This document shows, in pieces, positions 42,053 to 52,616 of a stretch of DNA of 64,000 bases. Position 1 is the stretch's first letter. Each line of letters begins with the position of its first letter. This stretch comes from Rhabdophis nuchalis. Taxonomy: Eukaryota > Chordata > Lepidosauria > Squamata > Natricidae. The notes beneath the pieces were generated by a model, which was not told the origin of the DNA, ran no database searches, and was given only the letters and a program-made list of their open reading frames with translations. A program made the translations under genes and the position numbers. The stretch is taken from NCBI GenBank assembly GCA_039707465.1, contig CM077647.1, forward strand, positions 171,979,663 through 172,043,662. The letters are read 5' to 3'.

Positions 42053-42455
42053 TGTGCACCTACAATGTATCTACCATGGAGGGGCTGTTTTCAACCTCTT
42101 TCATACGTAATATCTGGACTGAGTTGTCTCTTGCTGTTCTGGAATGCCACCCCTCCCTCCTGATAATCTCTCCTTATTGGTATTCTATCACACTAACGAT
42201 CTTTTGATTATAAGTCATCAGTAACAGAACCTTGCAAGTCTGAATGTGTGCTGTCACAACCGTATATAGTGAGTATAGGAATTGAGAACTGTCTCCTTTA
42301 AGAAACGACCCAGAATGCATATCAGTCACAGCTTTGTTCAAATATAATATCAACCTTGTGAACACTCAAGTTTACTCTTCCTGATAGGCATTCAAAATGG
42401 ACAGTGATTAATATATAGATGAAAGGGTGCATGTATGTATCGATAGATGACAGAC
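42053..42455. other. No recognisable gene
   Basis: No repeat family or coding signal recognised. Confidence 0.35.
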
Positions 42456-42457
42456 AA

Positions 42458-42459
42458 AC

Positions 42460-42490
<31 letters not shown>

Positions 42491-42496
42491 CAGACA

Positions 42497-42545
<49 letters not shown>
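42458..42545 (+). repeat. (GATA)n (GACA)n (CA)n compound microsatellite
   Basis: GATA units, then GACA units, then about 22 CA units. Confidence 0.95.
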
Positions 42546-42546
<1 letters not shown>

Positions 42547-42554
42547 TAGCAATA

Positions 42555-42768
42555 GCACATAGACATATAACCCTTTACAGTCCTCTCTAAGTGGTTTACA
42601 GAGACAGCCTCTTGCCCCCAACAATCTGGGTCCTCATTTTACCCACTTCATGAAGATGGAAGGCTGAGTCAACCTTGAGCCTGGTGAGATTTGAACTGCC
42701 AAATTGCAGGCAGCCGGCAGTCAGCAGAAGTAGAAGTAGAGTGCAATACAGCACTCTGTGCCACTGTA
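42555..42768 (-). mobile_element. tRNA-derived SINE, minus strand
   Basis: TTTACAGTCCTCTCTAAGTGG, CCTCATTTTACCCACTTCATG and GGCTGAGTCAACCTTGAGCC are conserved body sequences of a widespread squamate SINE. TGGTGAGATTTGAACTGCC (42682-42700) is the reverse of a tRNA box B. The head, ending near 42768, is worn. Confidence 0.65.
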
Positions 42769-43092
42769 TGGGAGGAGGGAGAGAGAGGAGAGAGGGAGGG
42801 AGGAGAGGGAGGGAGAGAGGGAGAAGGGAGGGAGGAAGAGAGGGGAGAGAGGAGAGAGGAAAGGGACGGAGAAAGGAGAGAGAGAGGAGAGGGAGGGAGA
42901 GGAGAGGGAGGGGGAGAGAGAAGGGAGAGAGAGGAGAGGAAGAGAGAGGGGGGAAAGAGAGAGAAAAAGAGGGAGGGAGAGAGAGAGGGAGAGAGGGAGG
43001 AGAGGGAGGGAGAGAGAGAGGAGAGAGGGGGACAGAAGGAGGGAGGGAGAGAGGAGAGGAAGAGAGAGATAGAGGGAAGGAGGGAGAAAGAA
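42769..43092 (+). repeat. Polypurine tract of about 320 bp
   Basis: Almost pure G/A on the plus strand with GGGAGAGA/GGAGGGAG units and very few pyrimidines. Open frames on either strand (Arg/Glu/Gly or Leu/Ser/Pro) are composition artefacts. Confidence 0.95.
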
Positions 43093-43105
43093 TATGAATA
43101 TAGTA

Positions 43106-43490
43106 CAGGTAGTCCTCAGCTTACAACAATTCATATAGTAACCTTTCAAAGTTATGACAACACTGAAAAAAGTTACTTGGGACCATTTTTCACACTTACG
43201 AACGTCAAAGCATTCCCATGGTCACAGGACTTACGTTCAGATGCCTGGCAACTGACTCACCTTCATGTTGGTTTCCGTGTCCCGGGGTCAGTTGATCCCC
43301 TTTTGCAACTTTCTGACAAGTAAAGCCAATGGAGAAGCCAGATTTGCTTAACAACCGAATTCCTAATTTGACAACTGCAATGATTCACTTAACAAATATC
43401 GCAAGAAAATGGGGCAAAACTCACAACATTTTTTTCTCTTAGCAACATACATTTAGGCCTGAATTGAGGTCATAAGTCGGGGACTACCTG
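43106..43490. mobile_element. MITE with CAGGTAGTCC ends, 385 bp
   Basis: The left end CAGGTAGTCCTCAGCTTA and the right end TAAGTCGGGGACTACCTG are inverted with a few mismatches. The body includes AGTTATGACAACACTG and GGGGCAAAACTCACAAC. No target duplication is clear and there is no transposase. Confidence 0.75.
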
Positions 43491-43520
43491 CATGTGTATA
43501 CAGTATATGTTTTGTGTATG

Positions 43521-43522
<2 letters not shown>

Positions 43523-43599
<77 letters not shown>

Positions 43600-43611
43600 G
43601 TCTGTCTGTCT
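43523..43611 (+). repeat. (TC)n then (TCTG)n microsatellite
   Basis: About 36 TC units followed by four to five TCTG units. Confidence 0.97.
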
Positions 43612-43624
43612 ATATCTGTGGTAG

Positions 43625-43930
43625 GTTGAAGGCAGTGCACCCCGGTATGGACGTACCGGATCCTGCCTGGACCACCGGGTACCGTTCCGGTACAGTGCTC
43701 CGGAGGGCCCACCCGCGTTCCTTACCAGTGTTTTAAAGCTTTCGGTGCTTCCCTGCACATGCATGGTGCATATTGTGCCTGCGCGACACTCCGCTGAGCA
43801 ACTTGCTGAGGCTTGTGGAAGCATCGTTTGCAGCTACAATGCATGTGCGTGCAACACACGCATCCATATGGGCAATGCTGAACCTGTTCCAACTGTACCG
43901 GTTGGAATGGGATCCAGAACCCACCAATGG
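43625..43930. mobile_element. Non-autonomous element related to 57980-58375
   Basis: CACCCCGGTATGGACGTACCGG, GTACCGTTCCGGTACAGTGCTCC, CATGCATGGTGCATATTGTGCC and GGGATCCAGAACCCACCA also occur, in order, in the 57.98 kb element with its CAGTGGTGG ends. It is likely a hAT-type MITE. Confidence 0.55.
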
Positions 43931-43949
43931 TAGGTAGATAGGTAGGTAG

Positions 43950-43982
<33 letters not shown>

Positions 43983-45398
43983 TATTGGACTTCTAGACCG
44001 CCCCCTCTCCCCGAAGGGACTCGGGGTGGTGTACAGGTACAAATTAAAACCATTACAATCAATAATACATAAAACTAAAATCGAATTAAATAAACCCCTG
44101 TACAAATTTATAAAAATTAAAAACTTAAACCTTAAAACAAAATCACAAATTTAAAAATACAGACTGAGGTGGGAAAGCTGGAATTAGGCCAGGCCGGCCA
44201 GATGAAACAAGTGGGTTTTGAGTTTCTGGCGGAAGGAGCGGAGATCCGTGGTCGTTCTAATGTCAGGGGGAAGGTCATTCCAGAGGGTCGGGCCCTTCCC
44301 CTGGGCGTCGCCCGCTGGCACAGCCTGGTGGACGGCACCCAGAGAAGTCCCTCTCTGTGTGAGCGAATCGGCCGAAGGGATGTATGGAGCAGGATACGAT
44401 CCCGCAAATAACTAGGTCCTGTGCCATGGAGCGCTTTAAAGATGATAATCAACACCTTGAAATGCACCCAAAAAGCCACAGGCAGCCAGTGCAGCCCGCG
44501 CAGGAGAGGTGTTACGTGGGAGTATCTAGAGACTCCCGAAACTGCCTGCGCGGCCGCATTCTGAACCAACTGCAGCCTTCGGGTGCATCTCAAGGGGAGC
44601 CCCATGTAGAGAGCGTTGCAGTAGTCTAGACGGGACGTCACAAGCGCATGAGTGACTGTGCGAAGGGCGTTCCGGTCCAATAGGGGACGCAATTGGCACA
44701 CCAGGCGAACCTGGTGAAACGCCCCCCTTGCCCGGCTGTCATGGTCATCCATTGACAGCCGGGCATCTAGAAGGACGCCCAAATTGCGTACCCGATCCAT
44801 GGGGGCCAGATGTTCGCCCCCAATGGCCAGTGATGGAATCAACTGGTTGAACCGGGGCACCGGTAGCCACAGCCACTCAGTCTTGGACGGGTTGAGTTTG
44901 AGTCTGTTACTTCCCATCCAGATCCGTCCGGCTTCCAGACACCGGGACATCACTACGACGGCATCATTGGGGTGGTTTGGGGTAGAGATGTACAACTGGG
45001 TGTCTTCCACGTACAGATGGTAATCTACCCCAAACCCACGTATGATCTCACCCAGAGGCTTCATATATGCATTAAACAGGAGAGGCGAGAGGACCGACCC
45101 TTGTAGCACCTCACAAGTGAGCGGCCTCGAGGTCGACCTCTGCCCCCCTGCCAACACAAATTGCACTCGACCAGAGAGGTAGGAGGAGAACCACCGCAAA
45201 ACGGTGCCCCTCACTCCCAACCCCTCCAGTCGATGCAATAGGATACCATGGTCGATGGTATCAAAAGCCGCCGAGAGGTCTAATAGGACCAGGATGGAGG
45301 AACAACCCCCATCTCTGGCCCTCCAGAGATCATCCACCAACGCGACCAATGCCGTCTCCGTGCTGTGGCCAGGCCGGAAGCCGGACTGGCGCTTGTCC
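43950..45398 (-). mobile_element. L2-clade LINE with long open frame and (ATT)n tail
   Basis: The minus strand from 45349 gives 405 open codons: LVDDLWRARDGGCSSILVLL, DLSAAFDTIDHGILLHRL, GTVLRWFSSYLSGRVQFV, SVLSPLLFNAYMKPLGEI, then VEDTQLYISTP where the RT box should read ADDT. Next come LGVLLDARLSMDDH and LRPIRSHREGLLWVPS. The tail is (TTA)n at 43950-43982. YVED in place of YADD destroys the RT catalytic site in this copy. It is truncated at 45398 against a tetranucleotide array. Confidence 0.92.
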
Positions 45399-45542
45399 AG
45401 ATAGGTAGATTGATATAGAGATAGATGTAGATAGAGAGATATAGTTGAGGTAGGTAGGTTGGTTGGTTGGTTGGTTGGTTGGTTGGTTGGTTGGTAGGTA
45501 GGTAGGTAGGTAGGTAGGTAGGTAGGTAGGTAGGTAGGTAGG

Positions 45543-45637
<95 letters not shown>
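45399..45637 (+). repeat. (TTGG)n (TAGG)n (GATA)n compound array
   Basis: TTGG units (about 45459-45494), TAGG units (45495-45540), then about 24 perfect GATA units (45542-45637). Confidence 0.97.
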
Positions 45638-46089
45638 CAGTGGTGGGTTTCAAAAATTTTAGAACCTATTCTGTAGTTGTGGCCTGTTTTGTCAGAGTGG
45701 CTCAGCAGTTTCCTGCAGAAGGAAATGGCAAGTCACTCCAGTATCCTTCCCATGAAAACCCCATGGATAGCACCAAAAAGTTCTTACACTACACAGCTTC
45801 TTTGCTATTATGTACAGTGGAATTAACATAAGATGCAATCAAATTAGCAGAGATTACTCGTGCCACATGGGGGTTCTCTAATGAACGGCCAATATCAACA
45901 TATACTGTAGTAGATATTGATTTATAGAGAGAGAGGTTGCCCAAAAGCATATCCAAGAGAGAGAAAAAACATCTTCAGAACTATATCTCTGGTTTGCCTG
46001 GCATTGACACATTTGTCATGTTGAAGTAACTACATAACTTTCAAGGTACATTTTGGGTGGGTGACCTGATTCAAAGATCATTAGTAGAC
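45638..46089. other. MITE-like start, otherwise unassigned
   Basis: CAGTGGTGGGTTTCAAAAATTTTAGAACC at 45638 resembles the CAGTGGTGGG hAT ends elsewhere, but no matching right end was found. Confidence 0.35.
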
Positions 46090-46545
46090 TATATCTTGGA
46101 CCAATGATCCATCAAAATTTGTTTGGGTTAAAGGACATCTTTAGTAGAAACAAGGAATGGGGTATGTCTACTTTAATGAAAAGAAGTTCTAGGGATGATA
46201 TCAGACTTGATAGCAGTGTTCAAAAATCTAAGAGGCTGCCAAAAGATAAGAGGGAGTCAACCTATTCTCCAAAGCATCTGAAGACCAGAATAAGAAGCAA
46301 TGGATGGAAACTAATCAAGGAGACAACTAACCTAAAAGTTAAGGAGAATTTTCCATGACAGTTAGAACAATTAATCAGTGGAACAACTTTCCTCCAGAAG
46401 TTGTGGGTGATCCAACACTGGTGGGTTTTAAGAAGAGGTTAGACAACCATTTGTCTGATATGGGATAGTGTCTCCTGCTTGAGTGGGGAGTTAGATCAGA
46501 AGATTTCCAATGTTCTTTCCAACTCTGTTATTTGTTATTCCATTA
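46090..46545 (+). mobile_element. CR1 LINE 3' fragment, degraded
   Basis: GGTATGTCTACTTTAATGAAAAG, GAAGCAATGGATGGAAACTAATC and CAACTTTCCTCCAGAAGTTGTGG follow the CR1 C-terminal order with many indels. It ends in TTCCAACTCTGTTA. Confidence 0.8.
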
Positions 46546-46950
46546 AGGACTTACACTCCAGAAGGAATAGCTTGATTTGCTAAATATGTTCAATGGAATG
46601 TCTTCTCAAAAGTTTCAATCTGGATTTTACATCCTTGAGATGATTATGGTGGTAGCAAGATCACCTAGGATGCCTCATATGGAAAATAGGACACCTTAGC
46701 AACCTCAAACAGCATCTGTCTGCCGTTGCTGAAAGCAGTTATCCAGCTTATTTTAGCTGTCTTGAGCAGGTCTTGAATGATGCAAGGGAAAGATACATTT
46801 CTGTGACGGACTCAGAGAGAACGTCTATCTTCGTACCCTTGCATTCACTGTTTAACCTTTGCTTCTGAACCAAAGTACAACCTACCATGTAGCGGCAATT
46901 TTTTAAAGATGTTTCAATTGTAATTTTTATTAAGGGAAACACATGGACAC
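46546..46950. other. No recognisable gene
   Basis: No family resemblance found. Confidence 0.35.
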
Positions 46951-46951
46951 A

Positions 46952-47097
46952 CAGATCTTTATTTATTTATTATTAGGTTGTAAAACAGGTACAGGATAGC
47001 AGATATAAGTATGAGCGTGGACATGACCATCAAAGGAATTGAATGCAACTAAATGGGGACAGTAGGACAGGGATGGTAGGCTTGCTGGTGTGCTTAT

Positions 47098-47153
<56 letters not shown>

Positions 47154-47635
47154 CTTTACGGACCTCTTAGGAATAGGGTGAGATCCACAGTAGACATTTT
47201 AAGTTTTAGGTTATGGGGGTTTGAGGATGTAACAAGGGAGTCGGATAGTGCATTCCAGGCATTGACCACTCTGTTGCTGAAGTCGTATTTTCTGCAATTG
47301 TGTTTGGAGAAGCTTACCTTGAGTTTGTATTGATTGTTTGCCCATGTATTTTTGTGGTTGAAGCTGAAGTAGTCATTGACAGGTAGGATGTTGTAGCAGA
47401 CAATTTTGTGTACTAAGCTTAAGTCTGAACAGCAGGCAGCACAGTTCCAGATTGTCCAAACCCAAAAATTTTGAGCCTGGTGGCATAAGGGATTCTATTG
47501 TGAATAGAGGAATGGAGGACTCTTCTCGTGAAATATCTCTGGACCCGCTCAATCGTATTAATGTCCAATATAAAGGGTGGATTCCAGGCAGAGGAGCTGT
47601 ATTTGAGAATTGGTCTGGCAAATGAACACACAGAT
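46952..47635 (-). mobile_element. LINE, RT C-terminus and 3' end (family of 4.6 and 25.8 kb)
   Basis: The minus strand from 47631 reads FARPILKYSSSAWNPPFILD, INTIERVQRYFTRRVLHSSI and HNRIPYATRLKIFGF, the region after the RT catalytic box in CR1/Rex1-like LINEs (RP-L-Y--S-WNP, ER-QR-FTRR). The 3' part matches the other two copies. A (CA)27-type array at 47098-47151 has expanded inside it. The family is not assigned with certainty. Confidence 0.65.
47098..47151 (+). repeat. (CA)n microsatellite
   Basis: About 27 uninterrupted CA units inside a LINE 3' region. Confidence 0.97.
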
Positions 47636-48408
47636 CTTGAGGTACCTAGATTTCAGACTATGATCAACCTCTATTTTAGCGTTGTAACTCATGAACCATA
47701 TGATTTGAATGTACATTACATGTATATATGTATATTACATATTTCCAAAAGAGTTTTTTGCTTAAAGGGACAACAAAGTAAATTAAAAGCACAATGCAGT
47801 GAAGAACAAAAAGGTTGCATTCCTCTTTGGACATATACAGTATTTGTAATATATATATTTTTATGTATTTCTTTTTTTCCAAAACATATCAATGTCAGTA
47901 AAATAGTTGCACAGTACAAATCATTTTTTAAAGATATTTAAAACTGGAGGAGAAATCATTTTGATTCACATGTTGGAATGAATTTAGAGTTAGACTCACA
48001 CAATGTGAAATATCCACAGTTATTATCCTTCAGTATTTTCATTTGTAAAGTTTGCACTTTAATGTTTAGAAAAAGAAAAACTTAAAAGAGTGTGACAGTT
48101 AGGAAAAAGAAAAGGCAGATTCCTGGGAGTTAGAAATAACAGAAAATGATTTCACTTTTTTCCTAAAATTAAGAAAACCTACGGTGTATGGATTCATCCC
48201 CTGCTTTGAAAAGAAATGATATTCCTTCCATGTCAATGTTTCTGTGGGAGACAATCGTTCTACTGAAACAGAGATCTGAGCATCATTAGAAGTCAAAAAG
48301 AACGAAGGAATAATGAAATTATGGTTACAGCAGAGATTTCAAAACAAGGAATATTAATATTACACGAAAGAATCTTCTATCAATTTCTGATGCAGTTCTG
48401 TAGTAACC
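47636..48408. other. 5' flank of the next OR
   Basis: AT-rich. 48309-48350 (AATTATGGTTACAGCAGAGATTTC) aligns with 53460-53495 upstream of the paralogous OR, so this flank was part of the duplicated unit. Candidate splice acceptors ATGCAG (48395) and CTGTAG (48403) precede the ATG. Confidence 0.55.
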
Positions 48409-49362
48409 ATGAAAAGTAATGAATCGAGAATCAGCGAGTTCATACTCCTTGGTTTCACAGACGTACGGATGCTACAGCTTCTGTTCTTCATCATTCTTCT
48501 CTTTTCCTACTTTTCCACTGTTACTGGAAATGCTGTGATTATCATCCTGGCTAATATAGACTATCGGCTACAGACTCCAATGTATTTCTTTCTCTGGAAT
48601 TTTTCTATTTTGGAAATAGGATTTACCACGGCTGTCACTCCCCAAACCTTGTCCCATCTTTTGACGGGCCATAAAAATGTTCCCTATGTTGGTTGCATGA
48701 TACAGTCTTTCATGTATTTTCATCTGGGTACCACAGAGTTCTTCCTCTTGGCTGTCATGTCCTACGATAGATACCTGGCCATCTGTAACCCCTTACGTTA
48801 CCCATCCATCATGCAAAAGAGTTTATGCACCTTGCTGGTTTTCTGTTGCTGGATTGGAAGCTTCCTCATCATCATCGGTCCTTATGTGATCTTCCTACAA
48901 CTTCCAATGTGCGACTCAAACATCCTGGACCATTTCTTCTGTGACAGCACACCATTGATCCAACTCCTATGTGGGGACAGGAGATTTCTTGAACTTTTTG
49001 GGTTCATCACCGCCGTGATTTCTTTGCTGGGGACTTTGAGCATTTCAGTGGCTTCCTACGTCAACATAATTAAAACCATCTTGACTATCCCATCTGCTAC
49101 AGGGAGAAAGAAAGCTTTTTCCACCTGTGCCTCGCACTTCATTGTGGTGTCCATCACCTATGGGAGCTGCATCTTCCTTTATATCAGTCCATCCCAGAAA
49201 AGCAAAGTGGAGTTTGGCAAAACAGTGGCCATTCTCAACACGATTGTTTCACCTTTGCTCAACCCTTTCATCTACAGCTTGAGAAACCAACAAGTTCAGG
49301 ATTCCTTCAAAGATCATTTCAAACAGGTTGTAGTCTTTATTAAAGGTCCAAGGAAAACCTGA
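48409..49362 (+). CDS. Class II olfactory receptor, tandem duplicate A
   Basis: 317 residues, intact. NES glycosylation site at residue 4; GN at 40-41; PMYFFL 57-62; EL1 cysteine 96; MSYDRYLAICNPLRYPSIM with DRY at 120-122; PMCDSNILDHFFCDS in EL2; SY at 216-217; KAFSTCASH at 235-243; canonical NPFIY at 285-289 and SLRNQQV. All class II hallmarks are present, so it is likely functional. It is closely similar along its whole length to the OR at 54631, including length, start context (ACCATGAAAAG) and C-terminus (IKGPRKT). The two are a recent tandem pair, likely of the family 6-like group. Expected role: odorant detection through Golf in olfactory neurons. Ligand unknown. Confidence 0.95.
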   Translation: MKSNESRISEFILLGFTDVRMLQLLFFIILLFSYFSTVTGNAVIIILANIDYRLQTPMYFFLWNFSILEIGFTTAVTPQTLSHLLTGHKNVPYVGCMIQSFMYFHLGTTEFFLLAVMSYDRYLAICNPLRYPSIMQKSLCTLLVFCCWIGSFLIIIGPYVIFLQLPMCDSNILDHFFCDSTPLIQLLCGDRRFLELFGFITAVISLLGTLSISVASYVNIIKTILTIPSATGRKKAFSTCASHFIVVSITYGSCIFLYISPSQKSKVEFGKTVAILNTIVSPLLNPFIYSLRNQQVQDSFKDHFKQVVVFIKGPRKT

Positions 49363-49689
49363 ACACGCCATTCCTTTTGAACTTGGTATATCTTGATCTC
49401 TTGTTTAAAGGGCTGAAAAGCATACTGTCATTTGTTACTATGGAGTAGTATTTCCTATGGCCAAAGCCCTATGGTTGACCCTGTTAATTTTGTGGACTAT
49501 CCATTGAAGTTGTTCATCACTGAGGGGGTCTGAAAAGTCAGGTCTTCCTGTTAAATTAGTATCATCTAATAAGCATCATCTGGGGGTTTCGTGTCTCTTT
49601 CTTTCCCCCTAAATCTTATGAGTAGAGAGAGATTTTTCAAAATTGGGAGTTGGGGAAAGAGAATTTACTTGGGACCCTTGAATGTTTTA
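49363..49689. other. 3' flank of OR duplicate A (duplicated unit)
   Basis: TCTTGTTTAAAGGGCTGA (49399) and CCCCCTAAATCTTATGAGTAGAGAGAGATTTT (49604-49635) align with 56824-56845 and 57010-57041, downstream of the paralogue. They mark the extent of the duplication. Confidence 0.65.
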
Positions 49690-49925
49690 AACTATAGAGT
49701 TGTAGAGATAGAAGGAACTTTGGGGGTCATTTAGTCCAACCCTCTGCTCAAGGCAAGAGATCGTATCCCATTCCAGTCAAAAGTTTGTCCAGTCTATTTA
49801 TGAAAACCTCCAGTGATGGAGCACCCAAAACCAGGAGAGGCAAGTTATTCCACTGCCACTAGCTTTTACTGTCAGAAAACTTCACCTTAGTTCTAGACTG
49901 GCTGTTTTGTTTTAACAAGCTTCCT
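49690..49925 (-). mobile_element. CR1 LINE 3' end, old copy
   Basis: AGAGATAGAAGGAACTTTGG, ATTTAGTCCAACCCTCTGC and AACCTCCAGTGATGGAGC follow the CR1 3' consensus with heavy divergence. It is part of the duplicated flank or of an older layer. Confidence 0.7.
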
Positions 49926-50118
49926 CTTTTCCTTGGTCCATCCAATAAACTTCACATTGATAGGTCCATAATTTATTTTTCAAGAATGTTTCCACTCACG
50001 TTGGTTCCGTCTAAGTTGTCTTCCCATGCAGCTGTCACAGAATCAATGCTCGGTGGCATTTAATTCCCCCACTATTACATTCACACAGATAAGACCGTCC
50101 CAAAGATCTTTGGTTTCG
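49926..50118. other. No recognisable feature
   Basis: Spacer. Confidence 0.3.
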
Positions 50119-50560
50119 CTATTGAAGGTTGGGATTGGCCCAACCGAGACCGTCTCCTGCCCCATACATCCCTTAGACCGATACGCTCCCACAGAGAGGG
50201 CCTTCTCAGGGTGCCGTCGGCCGGACAATGCCGACTGGCGACACCCAGGGGAATGGCCTTCTCTGTGGAATGACCTACCCCCGGAACTCCGCACCATCAC
50301 TGACCTCCGCCTCTTCCGCCAGTGTTTAAAAACACATCTGTTTCATCAAGCCGGCCTAACATAACCTCCACTGTGACTAGTATAGATAGTTTTAATTGGG
50401 GATTTTTAATTGGTTTTAGCGCAGGACTTGGTATTTAATAGATTTTTAAATTTTTGTATTTTTGTATTATTTATATGTTATTTTAAATTCCTGTGCGCCG
50501 CCCTGGGTCCTTTTGGAGAAGGGTGGGATATAAATCAAATAAAACTAAAACTAAACTAAA
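50119..50560 (+). mobile_element. L2-clade LINE 3' end
   Basis: CATACATCCCTTAGACCGATACGC, GGCCTTCTCAGGGTGCCGTC and NDLPPELRTITDLRLFRQ, then a 3' UTR with GCGCCGCCCTGGGTCC. A deletion removes part of the FSVAGP segment. Confidence 0.88.
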
Positions 50561-50643
50561 CAAACCATTGTTGGGCTGAGCCCTGATTTCTAAGGGTGAG
50601 TGTACAAAAAGGAATTGGTGAGTGTGTGAAATCAAGACTTTCC

Positions 50644-50823
50644 ATTCTCAACACGATTGTTTCACTTTTGCTCAACCCTTTCATCTACAGCTTGAGAAAC
50701 CAACAGGTTCAGGAAGCCTTCAAAGAACATTTCAAACAGGTTGTAGTCTTTATTAAAGGTCCAAGGAAAACCTGAACACACCATTCCTTTTGAACTTGGT
50801 ATATCTTGATCTCTTGGTTAAAG
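50644..50823 (+). pseudogene. Olfactory receptor 3' end, duplicated fragment
   Basis: It starts at ATTCTCAACACGATTG in TM7 and continues through [20 protein letters not shown], the stop at 50773-50775 and about 50 bp of 3' UTR. It differs from 49231-49410 at only a handful of positions. Codons VQEAFKEHFK lie between those of the two full genes (VQDSFKDHFK and VREAFKDLLK), so it may come from a third copy. Everything upstream of TM7 is absent. Confidence 0.9.
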
Positions 50824-50826
50824 AGA

Positions 50827-50838
50827 TCTGTCTATCTG

Positions 50839-50923
<85 letters not shown>
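50827..50923 (+). repeat. (CTAT)n, complement of (GATA)n
   Basis: About 23 CTAT units directly after the OR 3' fragment, then degenerate CTAC/CTTAC units to about 50990. Confidence 0.97.
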
Positions 50924-50924
<1 letters not shown>

Positions 50925-50990
50925 CCTATCTACCTATCTACCCAACTATATATCTACTTACTTACCTAGCTACTGTATTTATCTATCTAG

Positions 50991-51869
50991 CTTTTTATCC
51001 ATCTACAGTATATCTTGCCCCATGGGATATACTAGAAAAAGTATTCTTACGCACAATGTATATCTGAAATAATTTGCCTTGAGTTATCAATCCTACTGAA
51101 GGACCTAAATTATTTTCAGGACATGTTTTGGGCAGGCAAGATGACACAAAGATCGGGAATGAAAAGAACATTGGGGCAATGAGAGAACCTTATTTCCATT
51201 TTTTTTAAGGTCAGGAGAAGCAATTCCCCCTTCTATGACTTTTTAAAGCAAGGAGTAGGGATTTACACTGGAGTAAGAGCTTAGGGATCTTCAGGAGATC
51301 TTCAAAGGAATAAGTTTTCAAAAATTCTTATTGGGTTCTTCCAACTTTTAGCAATTCTGAAGATGGAACTATACCCCAAAGGACCTGCATGTTTTCCAGC
51401 TAAGAACCACAAATAGCATCTCTTGGGGGCATTAACACATCAGTTCTGCCATCATGCAATTGCCTAAAGCAAATGTGTCCTGACGCTGTTCTTGGTTGGC
51501 TTCTCCAGTTCCTTCATCATATAGAGAATGCATGACGACTCTTAAGGATGCAATCTTTATAACCTCCAATGCTTTCAACAGCCTTTTTGCCTTTGCATTT
51601 GAACAACAGCTCAAAACTACAATTTAATGCCAACTTTCAAGGATGCTTCAGCTGAGGTTTGGATGGGAGAAATATCTGAACTAAGGGCTCCTGAAGGCTC
51701 TATGTGCAAACCTAGTGAAGATCTTCCCTGTTTTACTACTTCAAAACAGAATAGATAATGTGAGTACATGGTAAAAAATTCCCAGGAAGCAAAGATTTCT
51801 TTACTTAAAAGAACCAGTGAAGTAACTTAACTAAACCAAAATAATATAATACAGACCACAGGAAGATAC
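50991..51869. other. No recognisable gene
   Basis: Only short frames. No OR or LINE signature found. Confidence 0.35.
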
Positions 51870-51871
51870 TA

Positions 51872-52096
51872 CTGTGTTTTCCAGGGTCTTATTTTCCTTT
51901 GACCCTCAAAATAAGCACTTGACCTTTTTTTCAGGGAGGTCTTATTATTTTTGAGGTGCAGGAGGCGGTGAGTGTGGTCACCTCATGGCTGCTGCTCAAT
52001 TGCAATATTTTCACTGGAGGGCTTATTTTAATGCATGCGCTCAAAAGCTCAACGGGCTTATTATCTGGAGAGGTCTTATTTTTGGGGAAAACACGG
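51872..52096. mobile_element. MITE with CTGTGTTTTCC ends and TA flanks
   Basis: The left end CTGTGTTTTCCAGGGTCTTATTTT and the right end AGGTCTTATTTTTGGGGAAAACACGG are inverted repeats. TA dinucleotides flank both sides (51870-51871, 52097-52098), as for Tc1/mariner-type targets. At 225 bp it is non-coding. Confidence 0.7.
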
Positions 52097-52098
52097 TA

Positions 52099-52616
52099 GA
52101 TTGGGAAGAAATGGACTTATTGACATTGGAAATCAAACAGCAAGAAGACATAGAATATTATCAAACATTTATTTTGAATTTATTTTACCAATGGTTGCAA
52201 AAAAAGAGGGTGGGCATTAAGAATGTAAACTTGTATTGTTAAGCAAATTAAAAACCCAGACAACAAGATGTTTCTTAAGCACCAAGAGATGTATTTAATA
52301 GAAAATCAATAAAGAAGAAAGAAAGAAAGAAATAATAGAATATAGACCTGATCCCCTTTAATTGTTTGAATATATACAGGCATTTTTAAAGGTGTGTCTA
52401 CAATTTTCCAAATTTCCATACTAATTTAAAAGAACCCCAAAAATAGGAGATTTTTAGAAAGTATTTAGGGGCTGGGTCAGAAAAGGTTCTGGTCCACATT
52501 TTGTTGCTTATTTACATAAAATTTCATTAATATTATCTTTCACTCTACAATGTTGTGGGTTATTTCCTTAAAATTAAGACTATGTGTTGACCAAGGAAGG
52601 TTTAAAAGTCTGCCAC
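52099..52616. other. No recognisable gene
   Basis: AT-rich. A short (GAAA)n run at about 52315-52330. Confidence 0.35.

Noticed and set aside
42675..43323. Long Arg/Glu/Gly frames and an opposite Leu/Ser/Pro frame
   Set aside because: They are products of the polypurine tract. Several overlapping frames are open at once and none has complex sequence.
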